Assembly (NCBI GenBank): GCA_003224085.1
Contig: QHYK01000102.1
Span: 42,967-106,966 of the forward strand
Origin: Acidobacteriota bacterium
GTDB lineage: Bacteria > Acidobacteriota > Terriglobia > Acidiferrales > UBA7541
Length of the DNA stretch: 64,000 nucleotides
Direction of reading: 5' to 3'
Part shown: piece by piece, positions 1 to 8,802 of the stretch
Layout: every line of letters starts with the position of its first letter
How positions within the stretch are numbered: position 1 is the first letter of the stretch
Notes under the pieces: generated by a model
Databases searched by the model: none
Seen by the model: only the letters and a program-made list of their open reading frames with translations
Told to the model about the DNA's origin: nothing
Position numbers and translations under genes: made by a program

Positions 1-1338
1 GAGGATCCCCTTAACAACGGCTTCCAGCTTTTCTTTTTCCGTGCGGTAAATGACGTCGGGGGCTTCGATTCGAATCAGCGGACGATTTGTGGGGATGACC
101 GTGACATCGAGCTTGTATATCTTGCCGAACTCCGCCGCTTCGGTCTCCGCCGTTCCGGTCATGCCGGAGAGCTTTTTGTACATGCGGAAATAATTCTGGA
201 AGGTGATGGTGGCGAGCGTCTGGTTCTCGCGCTCGATTCTAACGCCTTCCTTGGCTTCCACGGCCTGATGCAGGCCGTCGGACCAGCGGCGGCCGGGCAT
301 CTGGCGTCCGGTGAATTCATCGACGATAATGACTTCGCCGTCTTTCACCACGTAATCCACATCTTTTTTATAGAGCGTGTGCGCGCGCAGAGCCTGGTAG
401 ACGTGATGCATCACGTCAATGTTCGCGGGGTCGGACATGTTGGCGAGCCCGAGGAGGCGCTCGCACTTGGCGAAGCCTTCTTCGGTAAGCGTGGCCTGAC
501 GATGCTTTTCGTCAATGGTGTAGTCAATCTCTTGAATGAGTTTGGGAATGATCTTGTCGATTTTGAAGTACTTGTCCGTGGACTCTTCCGACGGTCCGGA
601 AATAATCAGCGGCGTGCGCGCCTCGTCAATCAAGATGGAGTCGACTTCGTCGACGATGGCGAAGTGATGACCGCGCTGGACGCAGTGAGCCAGGTCGTAC
701 TTCATATTGTCGCGGAGGTAGTCGAAGCCAAACTCGTTGTTGGTGCCGTAAGTGATGTCGGCGCCGTAGGCAGCGCGGCGCTGGTCGTCATCGAGATCAT
801 GGACGATGACGCCGACACTCAAACCGAGCGCCTTGTAAAGCGGGCTCATCCATTCCGCGTCGCGGCGAGCGAGGTAATCATTCACCGTCACGATGTGGAC
901 GCCGCTGCCGGCGAGCGCGTTCAAGACCCCAGGCAGCGTGGCGACGAGCGTTTTGCCCTCGCCCGTTTTCATTTCGGCAATCTTGCCTTCGTGCAGAACG
1001 ATGCCGCCGATGAGCTGCACGTCGAAATGGCGCATGTTCAAGAAGCGGCGGCCGGCCTCGCGCGCCAGGGTGAATGCCGGCACGATGGCGGGGTCCAGCG
1101 CGGCCTGGAGTTTTTGCTTGTAATCCGGCTCGGCAGGGTCCGCGCCCTTCAATTGCTCCTGGACCTGCTTGCGCAGCTCGGCATAACGCGATTTGAGGGC
1201 TTCGCTGCTAAGCGCCTGCACCTCCGGCTCGCGGGCGTTGATAGCCGCGATGACCGGCTGCAACTTTTTGAGGTCGCGTTCGTGTTTGGTGCCGATAAAC
1301 CGAGCGATGACCTGGTCGAGAACTTTTGCTGCGTCCAT
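1..1338 (-). CDS. secA: Preprotein translocase ATPase SecA (N-terminal part, cut by window edge)
   Basis: SecA is the motor ATPase that pushes unfolded preproteins through the SecYEG channel at the inner membrane. Read on the minus strand from ATG at 1338, the first ~446 residues are visible. They include the Q/GEGKT Walker A region (MKTGEGKT), the nucleotide-binding [13 protein letters not shown] stretch, the signature [19 protein letters not shown], and the [10 protein letters not shown] motif that follows the preprotein cross-linking domain. These motifs are typical of SecA and appear undamaged. The C-terminal half (NBD2, helical scaffold, possible zinc-binding tail) lies beyond position 1. 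The gene is divergent from the small kinase gene at 1519, with about 180 bp between them that should hold both promoters. The identification is very secure. Confidence 0.97.
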   Translation of the reverse strand, partial: MDAAKVLDQVIARFIGTKHERDLKKLQPVIAAINAREPEVQALSSEALKSRYAELRKQVQEQLKGADPAEPDYKQKLQAALDPAIVPAFTLAREAGRRFLNMRHFDVQLIGGIVLHEGKIAEMKTGEGKTLVATLPGVLNALAGSGVHIVTVNDYLARRDAEWMSPLYKALGLSVGVIVHDLDDDQRRAAYGADITYGTNNEFGFDYLRDNMKYDLAHCVQRGHHFAIVDEVDSILIDEARTPLIISGPSEESTDKYFKIDKIIPKLIQEIDYTIDEKHRQATLTEEGFAKCERLLGLANMSDPANIDVMHHVYQALRAHTLYKKDVDYVVKDGEVIIVDEFTGRQMPGRRWSDGLHQAVEAKEGVRIERENQTLATITFQNYFRMYKKLSGMTGTAETEAAEFGKIYKLDVTVIPTNRPLIRIEAPDVIYRTEKEKLEAVVKGIL

Positions 1339-1518
1339 GGAATGGGTTTTGCCGTCTCCTGACGGTCTTTCAGAGGTACGTCCGCGAGGGCCGCTTTCTT
1401 ACCTCAAGTGCAAACAAGCTATTCTAACTGGTTGGATGCGGAAGCGCCAAGGAAGTGCGAGTGACGAGTGGCGAGTAGCGGGAATTCGGTCTCGGCACTC
1501 CTGACTAGGTTGACGGGT

Positions 1519-2025
1519 ATGAAACGCGTGGTGATTCTCGGTCCTGGAGCCTCGGGCAAGTCGACCCTCGCCAAGCGGCTCGGCGAGATCACAGGATTAC
1601 GCGTGATAGAGCTGGATAAGATTTTTTGGCAGCCAGGCCTTGTGCGCACTCCGCGGGACAAGTGGCTGGAGCTCCAGCTGAAACTTGTCGGCGAGAGCGG
1701 GTGGATTATGGATGGAGATCTGGGGCCCTATGACGCCATCGAGGTCCGACTTCGAGCGGCGGACACGGTTATCTTTTTGGATTTTTCGCTCTTCCGATGC
1801 GCGTGGCGAGCGATCCGGCGATCGCGGGAGCCTGTCGATTTCTGGCTCTGGCTTTTGCGGTATCGCCGCCGAAGCCGTCCGCTCCTCATGCAAGCGATTT
1901 CAAACCACGCGGCTGCCGCGACCATCCACCTGCTAGGCGACCCGGACGCGGTCAGGCAATTTGTAGTAGACGTTGTTCACAACAGCCAGGCAGGACCGCC
2001 TTTTCCCGGCAAAGAAGCTTCTTGA
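1519..2025 (+). CDS. Small P-loop kinase (adenylate-kinase-like / FlaR-like)
   Basis: This is a 168-residue protein starting with MKRVVILGPGASGKSTL, a Walker A P-loop at the very N-terminus, followed by LDKIFWQPG and a W..MDGD segment. That pattern is seen in the FlaR/'topology modulation protein' and adenylate-kinase-like family of small nucleotide kinases. The substrate is not known. I chose the ATG at 1519 rather than an in-frame ATG 17 codons upstream (1468) because the P-loop of these proteins normally begins within the first ten residues. An arginine-rich LID-like segment (RRSREPVDFWLWLLRYRRRSR) is visible in the middle. Cytosolic, no membrane segment. The gene stands alone, divergent from secA and convergent with the PilZ gene at 2040. 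Confidence 0.8.
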   Translation: MKRVVILGPGASGKSTLAKRLGEITGLRVIELDKIFWQPGLVRTPRDKWLELQLKLVGESGWIMDGDLGPYDAIEVRLRAADTVIFLDFSLFRCAWRAIRRSREPVDFWLWLLRYRRRSRPLLMQAISNHAAAATIHLLGDPDAVRQFVVDVVHNSQAGPPFPGKEAS

Positions 2026-2039
2026 GGGAGCCGAGAGGG

Positions 2040-2489
2040 TTATCCGGCGGCGGCCAGGTCCAACCTCGGAGCGGGGTCCTCGCTCTCGGGAATGGCCTGG
2101 GTAAGACTACCGGCCAGGAGGCGCCGGTATTTGCTTCGTTCTTCGAGGTTCGTGTCCACGATTTCGAAGGCCATGTCCTGAGCGCGATAATCCCGCATCA
2201 GCGCCGTGGCCTGCATGTGGCGCATACCGACTTGCAACCGGAGTTGAACCGAGGTTCCAGGCGCGAGGTGGCGGCTGATCGGGGCGAGCCCGCCGCTCAG
2301 GCTGGCCGTCCTGATTTCCAACCGGCAATTCTCTTTGAGATTCAAGCTGATCGCCCGCAGGGGCTTCTGCAGGCGCACGCGCTGCTGCCGCCGGTTGCGG
2401 ACAAAGCGCGACTGCAGGGAAACATCCAGCGGGGCGAGCGTCATGTCTTCCTCGTTGATGCTGCTCTTGGCCCAGAATTCGTTCACCAT
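2040..2489 (-). CDS. PilZ-domain protein
   Basis: This 149-residue protein has the PilZ hallmarks: an RRQQR arginine cluster (RxxxR) near residue 33 followed about 30 residues later by TASLSGG, a variant of the D/NxSxxG motif. PilZ domains bind cyclic di-GMP; the Asp/Asn of the second motif is not canonical here, so binding is uncertain. The start is the ATG at 2489, which overlaps the TGA stop of the upstream HEAT-like gene (ATGGTGA), so the two are probably translationally coupled. A longer open frame runs upstream to 3101, but its N-terminal half is a different gene read partly in this frame. Confidence 0.75.
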   Translation of the reverse strand: MVNEFWAKSSINEEDMTLAPLDVSLQSRFVRNRRQQRVRLQKPLRAISLNLKENCRLEIRTASLSGGLAPISRHLAPGTSVQLRLQVGMRHMQATALMRDYRAQDMAFEIVDTNLEERSKYRRLLAGSLTQAIPESEDPAPRLDLAAAG

Positions 2490-3101
2490 TGCCGGTCCAG
2501 CTTCTCGAGGGCCTGCATTGCGGCGATGCGCAGCTCCTGTGGATAGGCCCAGGTAAACAGTTTCTTCGTCTCGACGAAGCGCTGCAGGGTGCTCACTGTT
2601 TCTGGTTCCTGGATTCGCCCCAAGGCTTCGATGGCCTTGACGCGCAGGAACTCCGCGCCTTCGCTTGGCAGGTCTCCATCGGGCAGAAAGACCATCAGGC
2701 ATTGCGGGTCCAGCCGGCTGAGCAGACCGACCATTTCGGCAGCTTCCCGGATTGGTCCCTCGCGGACGGCGCACCGCAGATATTGCACAGCTTCCTCGCC
2801 AAGATCGGACGCGAGATTCGCCACGTGCAAGCTGCAACGGTTGAAGCGGATTGCCAGCTGCTCCATGGTGATCTGCGGGAGCATTTTCAGCACTGTGGTG
2901 AGCCCAGCCGCCACGCCGCGCGCGCAAGGCTTCGTCCACGAATTCCGGTATTCGCTCCGCAATCCCCATCTTGGTGCGCAAACTGGTGGCCATGCCTGGC
3001 CGCTGAGCCTCGATGCTTGGGAGCATGTCGAGCGCCTGCTTCATGGCCGGGAAATGACGGCTGCTGGCAGCTTGCTGGGTAAGCCGGATGGGCAGCTTCA
3101 C
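2483..3101 (-). pseudogene. HEAT-repeat-like protein, apparently frameshifted in a GC repeat
   Basis: Two reading frames join into one plausible helical-repeat protein of ~205 residues. The 5' frame starts at GTG 3101 (MKLPIRLTQQ...) and reads sensibly to RIPEFVDEALRA. The sense then continues in another frame as GVAAGLTTVLKMLPQ and runs to the TGA at 2483. The switch falls in a (GC)n run at about 2916-2925, where one base would restore the frame. The C-terminal part (EFLRVKAIEALGRIQEPET, ELRIAAMQALEKL) looks like HEAT/armadillo helices. The gene ends inside the start codon of the PilZ gene, which suggests a two-gene operon. An indel in such a GC run may be a sequencing error, so the gene could be intact in the organism. 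Confidence 0.6.
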
Positions 3102-3202
3102 TGACCGAAGGATCGCGTGGTTTCGGGAAGGGACAGGTGGGGAAGAGAAGTATTTCGGAAATTAGCGAGCCCAAGAGCACGATCTAGCGGGCAAGAGAGA
3201 TT

Positions 3203-3225
3203 CATCGAGCCAAAACAGCTCGATG
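3203..3225. repeat. Perfect 8-bp inverted repeat (hairpin)
   Basis: CATCGAGC and GCTCGATG flank a 7-nt loop in the 235-bp gap between the HEAT-like gene and the downstream end of the EF-G gene. There is no T-tract on either strand, so it is a weak candidate terminator for the EF-G transcript or an mRNA-stabilising stem. Confidence 0.4.
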
Positions 3226-3336
3226 GCGCAGAATACCTCACCTGCGCAGGCTGACGCGTTCGCTCCTGCGCACGCAGAAAAGAGACCAGCCTGGTTGCTT
3301 CGGAACGACAAATTGCGCGGTTGGCGGCGAACGACG

Positions 3337-5478
3337 TCAGGCTTCTTCTTCGACGAGGGCTTCGCCGTGGGCGGCTTTGTGAGCCGCGATCACTTTTTCC
3401 GCCAGTTCGCTAGGCACGTAGTCGTAATGGGAAAATTCCATCGAGTAGCTGGCGCGGCCCTGCGTCATGGAGGTTAGATCGGTTGCGTAGCTCAGCATTT
3501 CCGCTAGCGGCACTTGGGCTTTGACGATAACGTTATGGCCGCGTGTTTCGCTGCCGGAGATGCGCCCGCGACGCGAGCTGAGGTCGCCCATCAGGTCGCC
3601 CGAATATTGATCGGGCGCGTAAACTTCCACGTTCATGATGGGCTCGAGAAGCGCTGGACGCGCCTGCTTCATGGCTTCCTTGAACGCCAGCGTACCGGCA
3701 ATCTTGAACGCGATATCGGACGAATCCACGTCGTGGTATTTGCCGTCGTAGAGGATAGCGCGGAAATCGGTGACCGGGAATCCAGCAAGGTAGCCGCGCG
3801 CGGCGGCATCACGAATGCCTTTCTCGACCGACGGAATCCAGTTTTTCGGGATTGCGCCGCCGAAAATATCGTCCACGAACTCGATGCCTTTGCCGCGCTC
3901 GACGGGCTCCATCTTGATGCGGCACACGCCAAACTGGCCGTGCCCGCCGGACTGTTTCTTGTGCTTGCCTTCGGCGTCGGCTTTGCCGCGAATAGTTTCA
4001 CGGTAGGGAACCTTGGGAGGTTTGAGCGTGAGGTTGACGTTGTAGCGTTTCTGAAGTTTGGCGACGACGACTTCGATGTGCTGCTGGCCGGAGCCCGCGA
4101 GAATGAATTCCTTTGTTTGCGGATCGCGTGAAAAACGCAGGGCGCCGTCTTCTTCGAGAATTTTGTGAATGGCCACGCCAATCTTGTCTTCATCGGCCCG
4201 GCTCTTCGGCTCAATTGCGAAGGTGATGGATGGCTCCGGTATGCGCGCGGGCGTGTAATAAATTGGCGCGGCTTTGTCGCCCAGCGTTTCCCCCGTTGTG
4301 GTTTCTTTCAGCTTGGCGATGGCCCCGATGTCGCCGGCGTGCAATTCGCCAACTTCGGTGAGCTGCTTGCCCTGCACGACTTGAATGTGCTGGAGGCGCT
4401 CCGGCGTGTTGCGATTGTAGTTCTGAAGTGTGGCGTCGTTCTTGAGCACGCCGCTTTTCACTTTGAAATAGTTGACGCGTCCGGCGAAAGGATCGGCGAG
4501 CGTCTTGAACACGAAAAGCGAAACCGGTTGGGCGTCGTCGTATTTGCGCTCAACGCGATCGCCTTTTCCGCCAGGCTCCTTGTAGCCGACCTGCGCGTGC
4601 TCGTCAGGATGGGGCAATGCATCGGCAAGAAAAGTGAGCAGGCTGGCGGGTCCAATGTTTTGCAGTCCGGAGGTCATCAGCACAGGAAAGATTTTTTCCG
4701 CGACGATGGCTCTGCGGACGGCGGGAATCAAATCGTGAATGGGAATCGTGCCTTCGCGGAAAAACTCCTCCATCATGGCGTCGTCGCCTTCGGCGATCAT
4801 TTCCACTAATTGTTCGTGCGCTTCTTTGGCTTCGTCGGCGAGCGCGGCGGGAATCTCTTCAATGGTTGGTTTGCCATCGCCACCGGGCTTGTAGACGTGC
4901 GCTTTCATGGCTACCAGGTCGATGACGCCGCGAAATCCTTTTTCCGAGCCAATCGGCAATTGCAAAGAGACGACATTGCGGCCAAAGACTTCCGTCAGCG
5001 ATTCGATCGAACGTTCGAAACTGGAAAGCTCGCGATCCATCCAGGTGAGCACAAACGCACGCGGAATGTCGTATTCCGTGCAGTAATCCCAAACTTTTTC
5101 CGTGGTGACCTGTACCCCCACGTGCGCGTCCACAGTGATCAGCGCGGCATCGGCCGCAATCAGCGAAGCTTTGGTTTCGTTGATGAAGGTGGAATAGCCG
5201 GGAAGGTCGATAAAATTGATTTTCACTTTGTCGGACGAGCCGGAGGGGCCAGTCGGCGTCGCGGGCCACTCGGCGTAAGCCAGACCCGTTTGAATGGATA
5301 TTTTTCTCCCCACCTCCTCGTCGTCCCAGTCGGTGGTGGCGCTGCCATCCGCAACTTTTCCCCACCGCGGCGTCATGCCCGCGGTGTACAACAACGACGA
5401 CACCAGTTGCGTCTTGCCGGTGCCGCCGTGACCTACAATGCCAACGTTTCGGATGTCCTTGGTGAGATAGGGTTTCAT
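3337..5478 (-). CDS. Elongation factor G paralogue (EF-G2-like GTPase)
   Basis: This 713-residue translational GTPase has full EF-G architecture: G domain at ~1-280, domain II (FAGRVNYFKVKSGVL), domain III, domain IV (HGQFGVCRIKMEPV) and domain V (YSGDLMGDLSSRRGRISG). It starts at ATG 5478 with a GGAGAG ribosome-binding site. The P-loop is GHGGTGKT. The switch II motif is DLPGYS instead of DTPGHV, and the NKxD base-recognition motif is replaced by TWMD. Tyr in place of the catalytic His is a known feature of the EF-G2/FusA2-like branch, from memory. This is therefore probably a paralogue and not the housekeeping EF-G. It is not next to rpsL/rpsG, which fits. Its role (translocation under stress, recycling) cannot be read from sequence. 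Confidence 0.9.
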   Translation of the reverse strand: MKPYLTKDIRNVGIVGHGGTGKTQLVSSLLYTAGMTPRWGKVADGSATTDWDDEEVGRKISIQTGLAYAEWPATPTGPSGSSDKVKINFIDLPGYSTFINETKASLIAADAALITVDAHVGVQVTTEKVWDYCTEYDIPRAFVLTWMDRELSSFERSIESLTEVFGRNVVSLQLPIGSEKGFRGVIDLVAMKAHVYKPGGDGKPTIEEIPAALADEAKEAHEQLVEMIAEGDDAMMEEFFREGTIPIHDLIPAVRRAIVAEKIFPVLMTSGLQNIGPASLLTFLADALPHPDEHAQVGYKEPGGKGDRVERKYDDAQPVSLFVFKTLADPFAGRVNYFKVKSGVLKNDATLQNYNRNTPERLQHIQVVQGKQLTEVGELHAGDIGAIAKLKETTTGETLGDKAAPIYYTPARIPEPSITFAIEPKSRADEDKIGVAIHKILEEDGALRFSRDPQTKEFILAGSGQQHIEVVVAKLQKRYNVNLTLKPPKVPYRETIRGKADAEGKHKKQSGGHGQFGVCRIKMEPVERGKGIEFVDDIFGGAIPKNWIPSVEKGIRDAAARGYLAGFPVTDFRAILYDGKYHDVDSSDIAFKIAGTLAFKEAMKQARPALLEPIMNVEVYAPDQYSGDLMGDLSSRRGRISGSETRGHNVIVKAQVPLAEMLSYATDLTSMTQGRASYSMEFSHYDYVPSELAEKVIAAHKAAHGEALVEEEA

Positions 5479-5491
5479 GCGAACTCTCCTT

Positions 5492-5509
5492 GGCGATCCG
5501 GGGATCGCC
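5492..5509 (-). promoter_or_regulatory. Hairpin directly upstream of the EF-G-like Shine-Dalgarno
   Basis: An 8-bp perfect inverted repeat (GGCGATCC / GGATCGCC, 2-nt loop) lies in the leader of the EF-G paralogue, immediately 5' of its AAGGAGAG ribosome-binding site. A stem touching the SD could tune translation initiation. This is inference only; no known riboregulator was recognised. Confidence 0.35.
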
Positions 5510-6082
5510 TTTTGCGATCGTGAGGCAATCGCGGCGAAAGTCCGCCACCAGGTTTCAAGCGCGGGCTTGCGCCTGAGCGAATTGTCAAGCTAGGAGGAAG
5601 AGCGCACCGTCTTTCGTTGACGCTCCTTGCCGTTCTTTCCCTCGTGTGTGCGAGGGTCCCTGGGTCTCCGAGCGGCGGAGGCGAAGGAGAATCGAAAGAT
5701 TCCCCGGAACGCTCTTCTTTCACGCGGATGCTAACACACGGGTAAAGCTGCGGCAACGAAACACAGGAAAAAACGAGAAAATCTGCTCGCAGCGAGAAAT
5801 TTCTTCGTTTGGAGGACTGTGGAAAGACGTGCTAGGCGAGGTCAAATTTGCAAGGACTAGTACCTGGGAAAGACTGGCAATCTCCTCGCATCGGCTTGTT
5901 AGTCGTTGGCTGCGCAAGAGTTAAGCACAGGCAGGAATTACGCGGTTGGGCCGCTTTTTTGCAATAGGTTTCAGGGCTTGGAGTGGAGCGCAATCCCACA
6001 GAGGCTGTCATCCAACGTAGGAGTGTGAAGCGGGGGGGATCTCTCTGCCTGAGGAAGCCGAGAAATTTGGGGAGGAACGAGA
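5510..6082. other. Divergent intergenic region, no gene recognised
   Basis: About 570 bases separate the EF-G paralogue from the coiled-coil membrane protein. Open frames here are short and show no family resemblance. A weak GCGG-N5-CCGC stem followed by six T (5942-5960) could be a small terminator on the plus strand. The region presumably contains the two divergent promoters. Confidence 0.4.
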
Positions 6083-7033
6083 ATGGAAGAGAACCTGGAT
6101 GAGAAACAAGAGAACCAACAGCACCGAGAAATCCTAAGCGGAGGCGGCTGGGACTCCCCGCGGACGGACATCAACCGGGGGCTGCTGCTTGGCGCTGTAG
6201 CGCTGCTCATCGTGGCTGGGATCGCGTTTGGTTATGGTTATCGGCAGCAAATTGCAGCGGGGCATCTGACCGCGCAACAGACCGTGGCGCAAACCACGAT
6301 CGACCAACTGCAAAGCCAGCTCAACAGCGTAAATACAAGGCTGAACGACATGGTCACCGCACAGCAGGCTGCTGAGCAAGCAGCGGCGCAAAAGAAGCCG
6401 CATTCAGCGGCGGGTACCCCAAAACAGGGCTCGACCGTGGACAAGCGCTATAAGCTGTTACAGACGCAATTGGAAGACCAGGAGAAGCAGTTAAAGGAAA
6501 CCCAGGACCTGGTGGCCAAGAACCGAACAGACCTCGAGACCGGCCTGAATTCCACGAAAGACGAGCTCAACGGCTCGATTGCCAAAACGCACGATGAGCT
6601 GGTTGTGCTGCAAAGGCGTGGCGAGCGCAACTATTTCGAATTTGACCTGACCAAGTCCAAGCAGTTCCAGCGATTTGGGCCGCTGACGCTATCGTTGCGC
6701 AGGACCGATGCCAAGCACAGGAACTATGACTTGAGCATGGTCGTGGATGATAACCGGCTCGACAAAAAGCGAGTGAATCTATTTGAGCCCATTTGGATCC
6801 ATTCGGAAACCGGCGGGCAGCCGGTGCAAATCGTGGTGAACAAGATCGGCAAGAATGAAGTGCACGGCTACATCAGCGCGCCAAAGTACAAGGAATCTGA
6901 GCTGGCTGCAGGCGCGAGCGGTGCGGCTTTGACTCCGGTTTCCGACAAGACCGCGGCGGACCCGAATCGGCCGAATTCGCAGCCCGAACCACAGCCGCCG
7001 CAGACGCCGCCGCAAACGCAGCCGCCGCAATGA
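6083..7033 (+). CDS. Membrane-anchored coiled-coil protein of unknown function
   Basis: This 316-residue protein has a charged cytoplasmic N-terminus (~30 residues), one transmembrane helix (GLLLGAVALLIVAGIAFGYG, residues ~33-52), then a long Q/E/K-rich coiled coil (~60-175) with repeated QLQSQL, QLEDQEKQL and KDELNGS heptads. A compact beta-rich domain follows (YFEFDLTKSKQFQRFG...), and the tail is Pro/Gln-rich. A strong GGGGAGGA ribosome-binding site precedes ATG 6083. The topology suggests most of the protein is periplasmic. I do not recognise a named family; the shape resembles envelope scaffolding proteins. It appears monocistronic. Confidence 0.7.
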   Translation: MEENLDEKQENQQHREILSGGGWDSPRTDINRGLLLGAVALLIVAGIAFGYGYRQQIAAGHLTAQQTVAQTTIDQLQSQLNSVNTRLNDMVTAQQAAEQAAAQKKPHSAAGTPKQGSTVDKRYKLLQTQLEDQEKQLKETQDLVAKNRTDLETGLNSTKDELNGSIAKTHDELVVLQRRGERNYFEFDLTKSKQFQRFGPLTLSLRRTDAKHRNYDLSMVVDDNRLDKKRVNLFEPIWIHSETGGQPVQIVVNKIGKNEVHGYISAPKYKESELAAGASGAALTPVSDKTAADPNRPNSQPEPQPPQTPPQTQPPQ

Positions 7034-7149
7034 GTTTGCTGGGGCCGCGATAGTTTTGCCTTTTCCTGGATTTTTCCGGCCGGGCGTTTCTTAACCTGCT
7101 GCCGTTTATTTTTGCGGCTCGAGGGGAGCTGGAGTTATTCACCTGAAAA

Positions 7150-7688
7150 TTAGTGGGCGGGGTCGAGAGTGGCTCGCAGAGTGACTTGGCTCGATTTCAA
7201 GGACTTCGAGCGTGCGCTTGGGAGTCCGCGCTTCAGCACAATCGCGTGGCTGCCCGCCGCAATCCTCAAAGTTGCGGGAGTGGTGCCATGAAATTTCTCG
7301 CCCACGAAGATTTCCATGCCGTCGGAAACCGAGTTAATCATGACCGCGCCCACGCCGTCAGGAACCACCGGCGAAGAAACGCTCGACGGTTCGGCCGCGT
7401 ATTCCTCATCAACCTGCTTTTTTCTTAAGGCGTGGCGTTTTGCACGCTGGTTGCGGTGAGATCCGGATAGAAGCGATGCAAGACTTCAAGAAGGTCGGAA
7501 GAGCTGAGCGCAACAGCTATGCCACGGAAACCCTTGCTGACAACCTTTAGCGTATGGATGCCCATGATTTCACCCCCCGAGTCAACCAGCGGGCCGCCGT
7601 TGCCCGGATTGATGACGGCATCGGTCTGAATCCATGTGCCAGGACCGTTGCCGGAACGGTACCGGACCGAGGTCCTTCCAACTTAAAA
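7150..7688 (-). pseudogene. Trypsin-like serine protease + PEGA domain, degraded
   Basis: On the minus strand from about 7688 a frame reads GTWIQTDAVINPGNGGPLVD and continues through GEIMGIHTLKVV to LLEVLHRFYPDL, the C-terminal half of a DegP/HtrA-type trypsin domain. The catalytic GNSGGP motif reads GNGGP: the nucleophilic Ser codon is missing. That frame stops at about 7429. A second frame then reads MINSVSDGMEIFVGEKFHG...LRIAAGSHAIVLKR, a PEGA domain, ending at 7150. The N-terminal half of the protease, with His and Asp, is absent and a stop codon lies just upstream. Loss of the 5' half, loss of the active Ser and a frameshift together mean this is a dead gene. Protease-PEGA fusions are familiar in Acidobacteria-like genomes (memory). 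Confidence 0.7.
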
Positions 7689-7791
7689 AGCGGATCCCCT
7701 GGCCGCGGAGGACCGCGGCCCGAGGGTCGGGATAACCGTGGGAGGTTGTCGGATCGGGATAAAATCAGGCTTCGCAAATTCGGATTCCGAG

Positions 7792-7995
7792 TCAGTCACG
7801 CGAATTCTTCTTCTTGTAGCCGGTGCAGGAAAGAACGGGCAGACGCGGATATTTGGGAAAGTTGTGATTACGGGCAGAGAGTTCGCAGAGAAGAAAAGTC
7901 GAGCCGCGATCGGATTGAATCCAACGGGCGTGGATACAATCAGCGCAAAGGCCTGCGTTCCCAACCTTATCGCCCCGCGCTGAGTTCTTGGACAC
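7792..7995 (-). CDS. Small Cys-rich conserved protein
   Basis: This 67-residue protein has the pattern CADCIHAR...GSTFLLCELS...FPKYPRLPVLSCTGY: a CxxC, a single Cys in FLLC and another in SCTGY. I recall this as a short conserved hypothetical family (Cys pairs with a FPKYPxLPV core) in Acidobacteria and relatives. Four Cys in this layout could bind zinc or an iron-sulphur centre. The start is GTG 7995; a TAG lies directly upstream in frame, so no earlier start exists, and an AGG sits close to the GTG. It lies between the dead protease gene and eda, all on the minus strand. Confidence 0.55.
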   Translation of the reverse strand: MSKNSARGDKVGNAGLCADCIHARWIQSDRGSTFLLCELSARNHNFPKYPRLPVLSCTGYKKKNSRD

Positions 7996-8065
7996 CTAGA
8001 AAGCATAGCAGCCGCAGCGCAACAGGGGAAAACGCGTGCCGTCAGCAAATCGGACCAATAAATTC

Positions 8066-8728
8066 CTAGTGTGCGGCCGCCATTCTGCCGCGTGCTTCTC
8101 TGACTCTTGCGAGGAATCGCCGCGCCAATTCGTGGACACGCTCTTCCTGCTTGTGTTCGAGCGCTTCCTTTGGAATCAACTCTCCGCCCACACCCAGCGC
8201 GGCTGCCCCGGCCAGGATGTAACTCGCAGCGGTCTGCTGATTGACGCCGCCCGCGGCCACAAAAGGAATTTGCGGAAACGGCGCTTTCAGCGCACGGATA
8301 TAGGCCTCGCCGCCAAGGGGCGCGCAGGGAAAAATCTTGACGAATTCGGCTCCGGCCTTCCACGCGTGAATTACTTCGCTGGGGGTCAGAGCGCCAGGAA
8401 TAACCAACACGCCTTTTGTCCGTGCGAACTCCACGACTTCAGGGACGAGACCTGGGCTCGTGAGGAATTTCGCGCCAGCATCCAGGCAGCGCTCGGCCGT
8501 TTGAGCGTCCAGGACCGTTCCTGCCCCCACGATCATTTCGGGAAGGCTACTCACCAAATCGAAAATGACTTCGAGCGCCCCGGGCACGGTCATAGTGATT
8601 TCGGCGATCGGAATTCCGGAGCGATGCAACGATTCGGCGGCGTATCTTGCGTGTTCCGCAGATTTCACGCGCACGGCGGGAATGATAGCGATCTCCTCGA
8701 TGCGCGCGCGAACCTCTTCCTTATTCAC
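8066..8728 (-). CDS. eda: 2-keto-3-deoxy-6-phosphogluconate aldolase (KDPG aldolase)
   Basis: This 220-residue class I aldolase cleaves KDPG to pyruvate and glyceraldehyde-3-phosphate in the Entner-Doudoroff pathway and related sugar-acid routes; several homologues also use KHG or KDPGal. Visible family features are IAEITM with the catalytic Glu, GAGTVLD, the Schiff-base Lys in FVKIFPC, and the phosphate-binding VAAGGVN followed by GVGGEL. Length is normal. It sits 74 bp downstream of the RND pump gene on the same strand, but nothing links the two functionally. No edd or other sugar-acid gene is in the window. Confidence 0.9.
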   Translation of the reverse strand: MNKEEVRARIEEIAIIPAVRVKSAEHARYAAESLHRSGIPIAEITMTVPGALEVIFDLVSSLPEMIVGAGTVLDAQTAERCLDAGAKFLTSPGLVPEVVEFARTKGVLVIPGALTPSEVIHAWKAGAEFVKIFPCAPLGGEAYIRALKAPFPQIPFVAAGGVNQQTAASYILAGAAALGVGGELIPKEALEHKQEERVHELARRFLARVREARGRMAAAH

Positions 8729-8802
8729 AGTGCCTGCTCCTTGGCTGCGGCACGAGACTCTCTCACGTCAAGCTCATTTCTACCAGGAAGAGCTCGGGAC
8801 AC

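Noticed and set aside
268..1362. 364-codon plus-strand open frame
   Set aside because: It is antisense to secA, which has clear motifs on the minus strand; the plus frame has no domain and is a GC-rich shadow.
5475..5756. 93-codon minus-strand frame upstream of EF-G
   Set aside because: Low-complexity Arg/Pro/Ser content over the EF-G leader; no ribosome-binding site.
7683..8363. 226-codon minus-strand frame overlapping eda
   Set aside because: Arg/Ser/Ala-rich and out of frame with eda and with the small Cys-rich gene; no domain.
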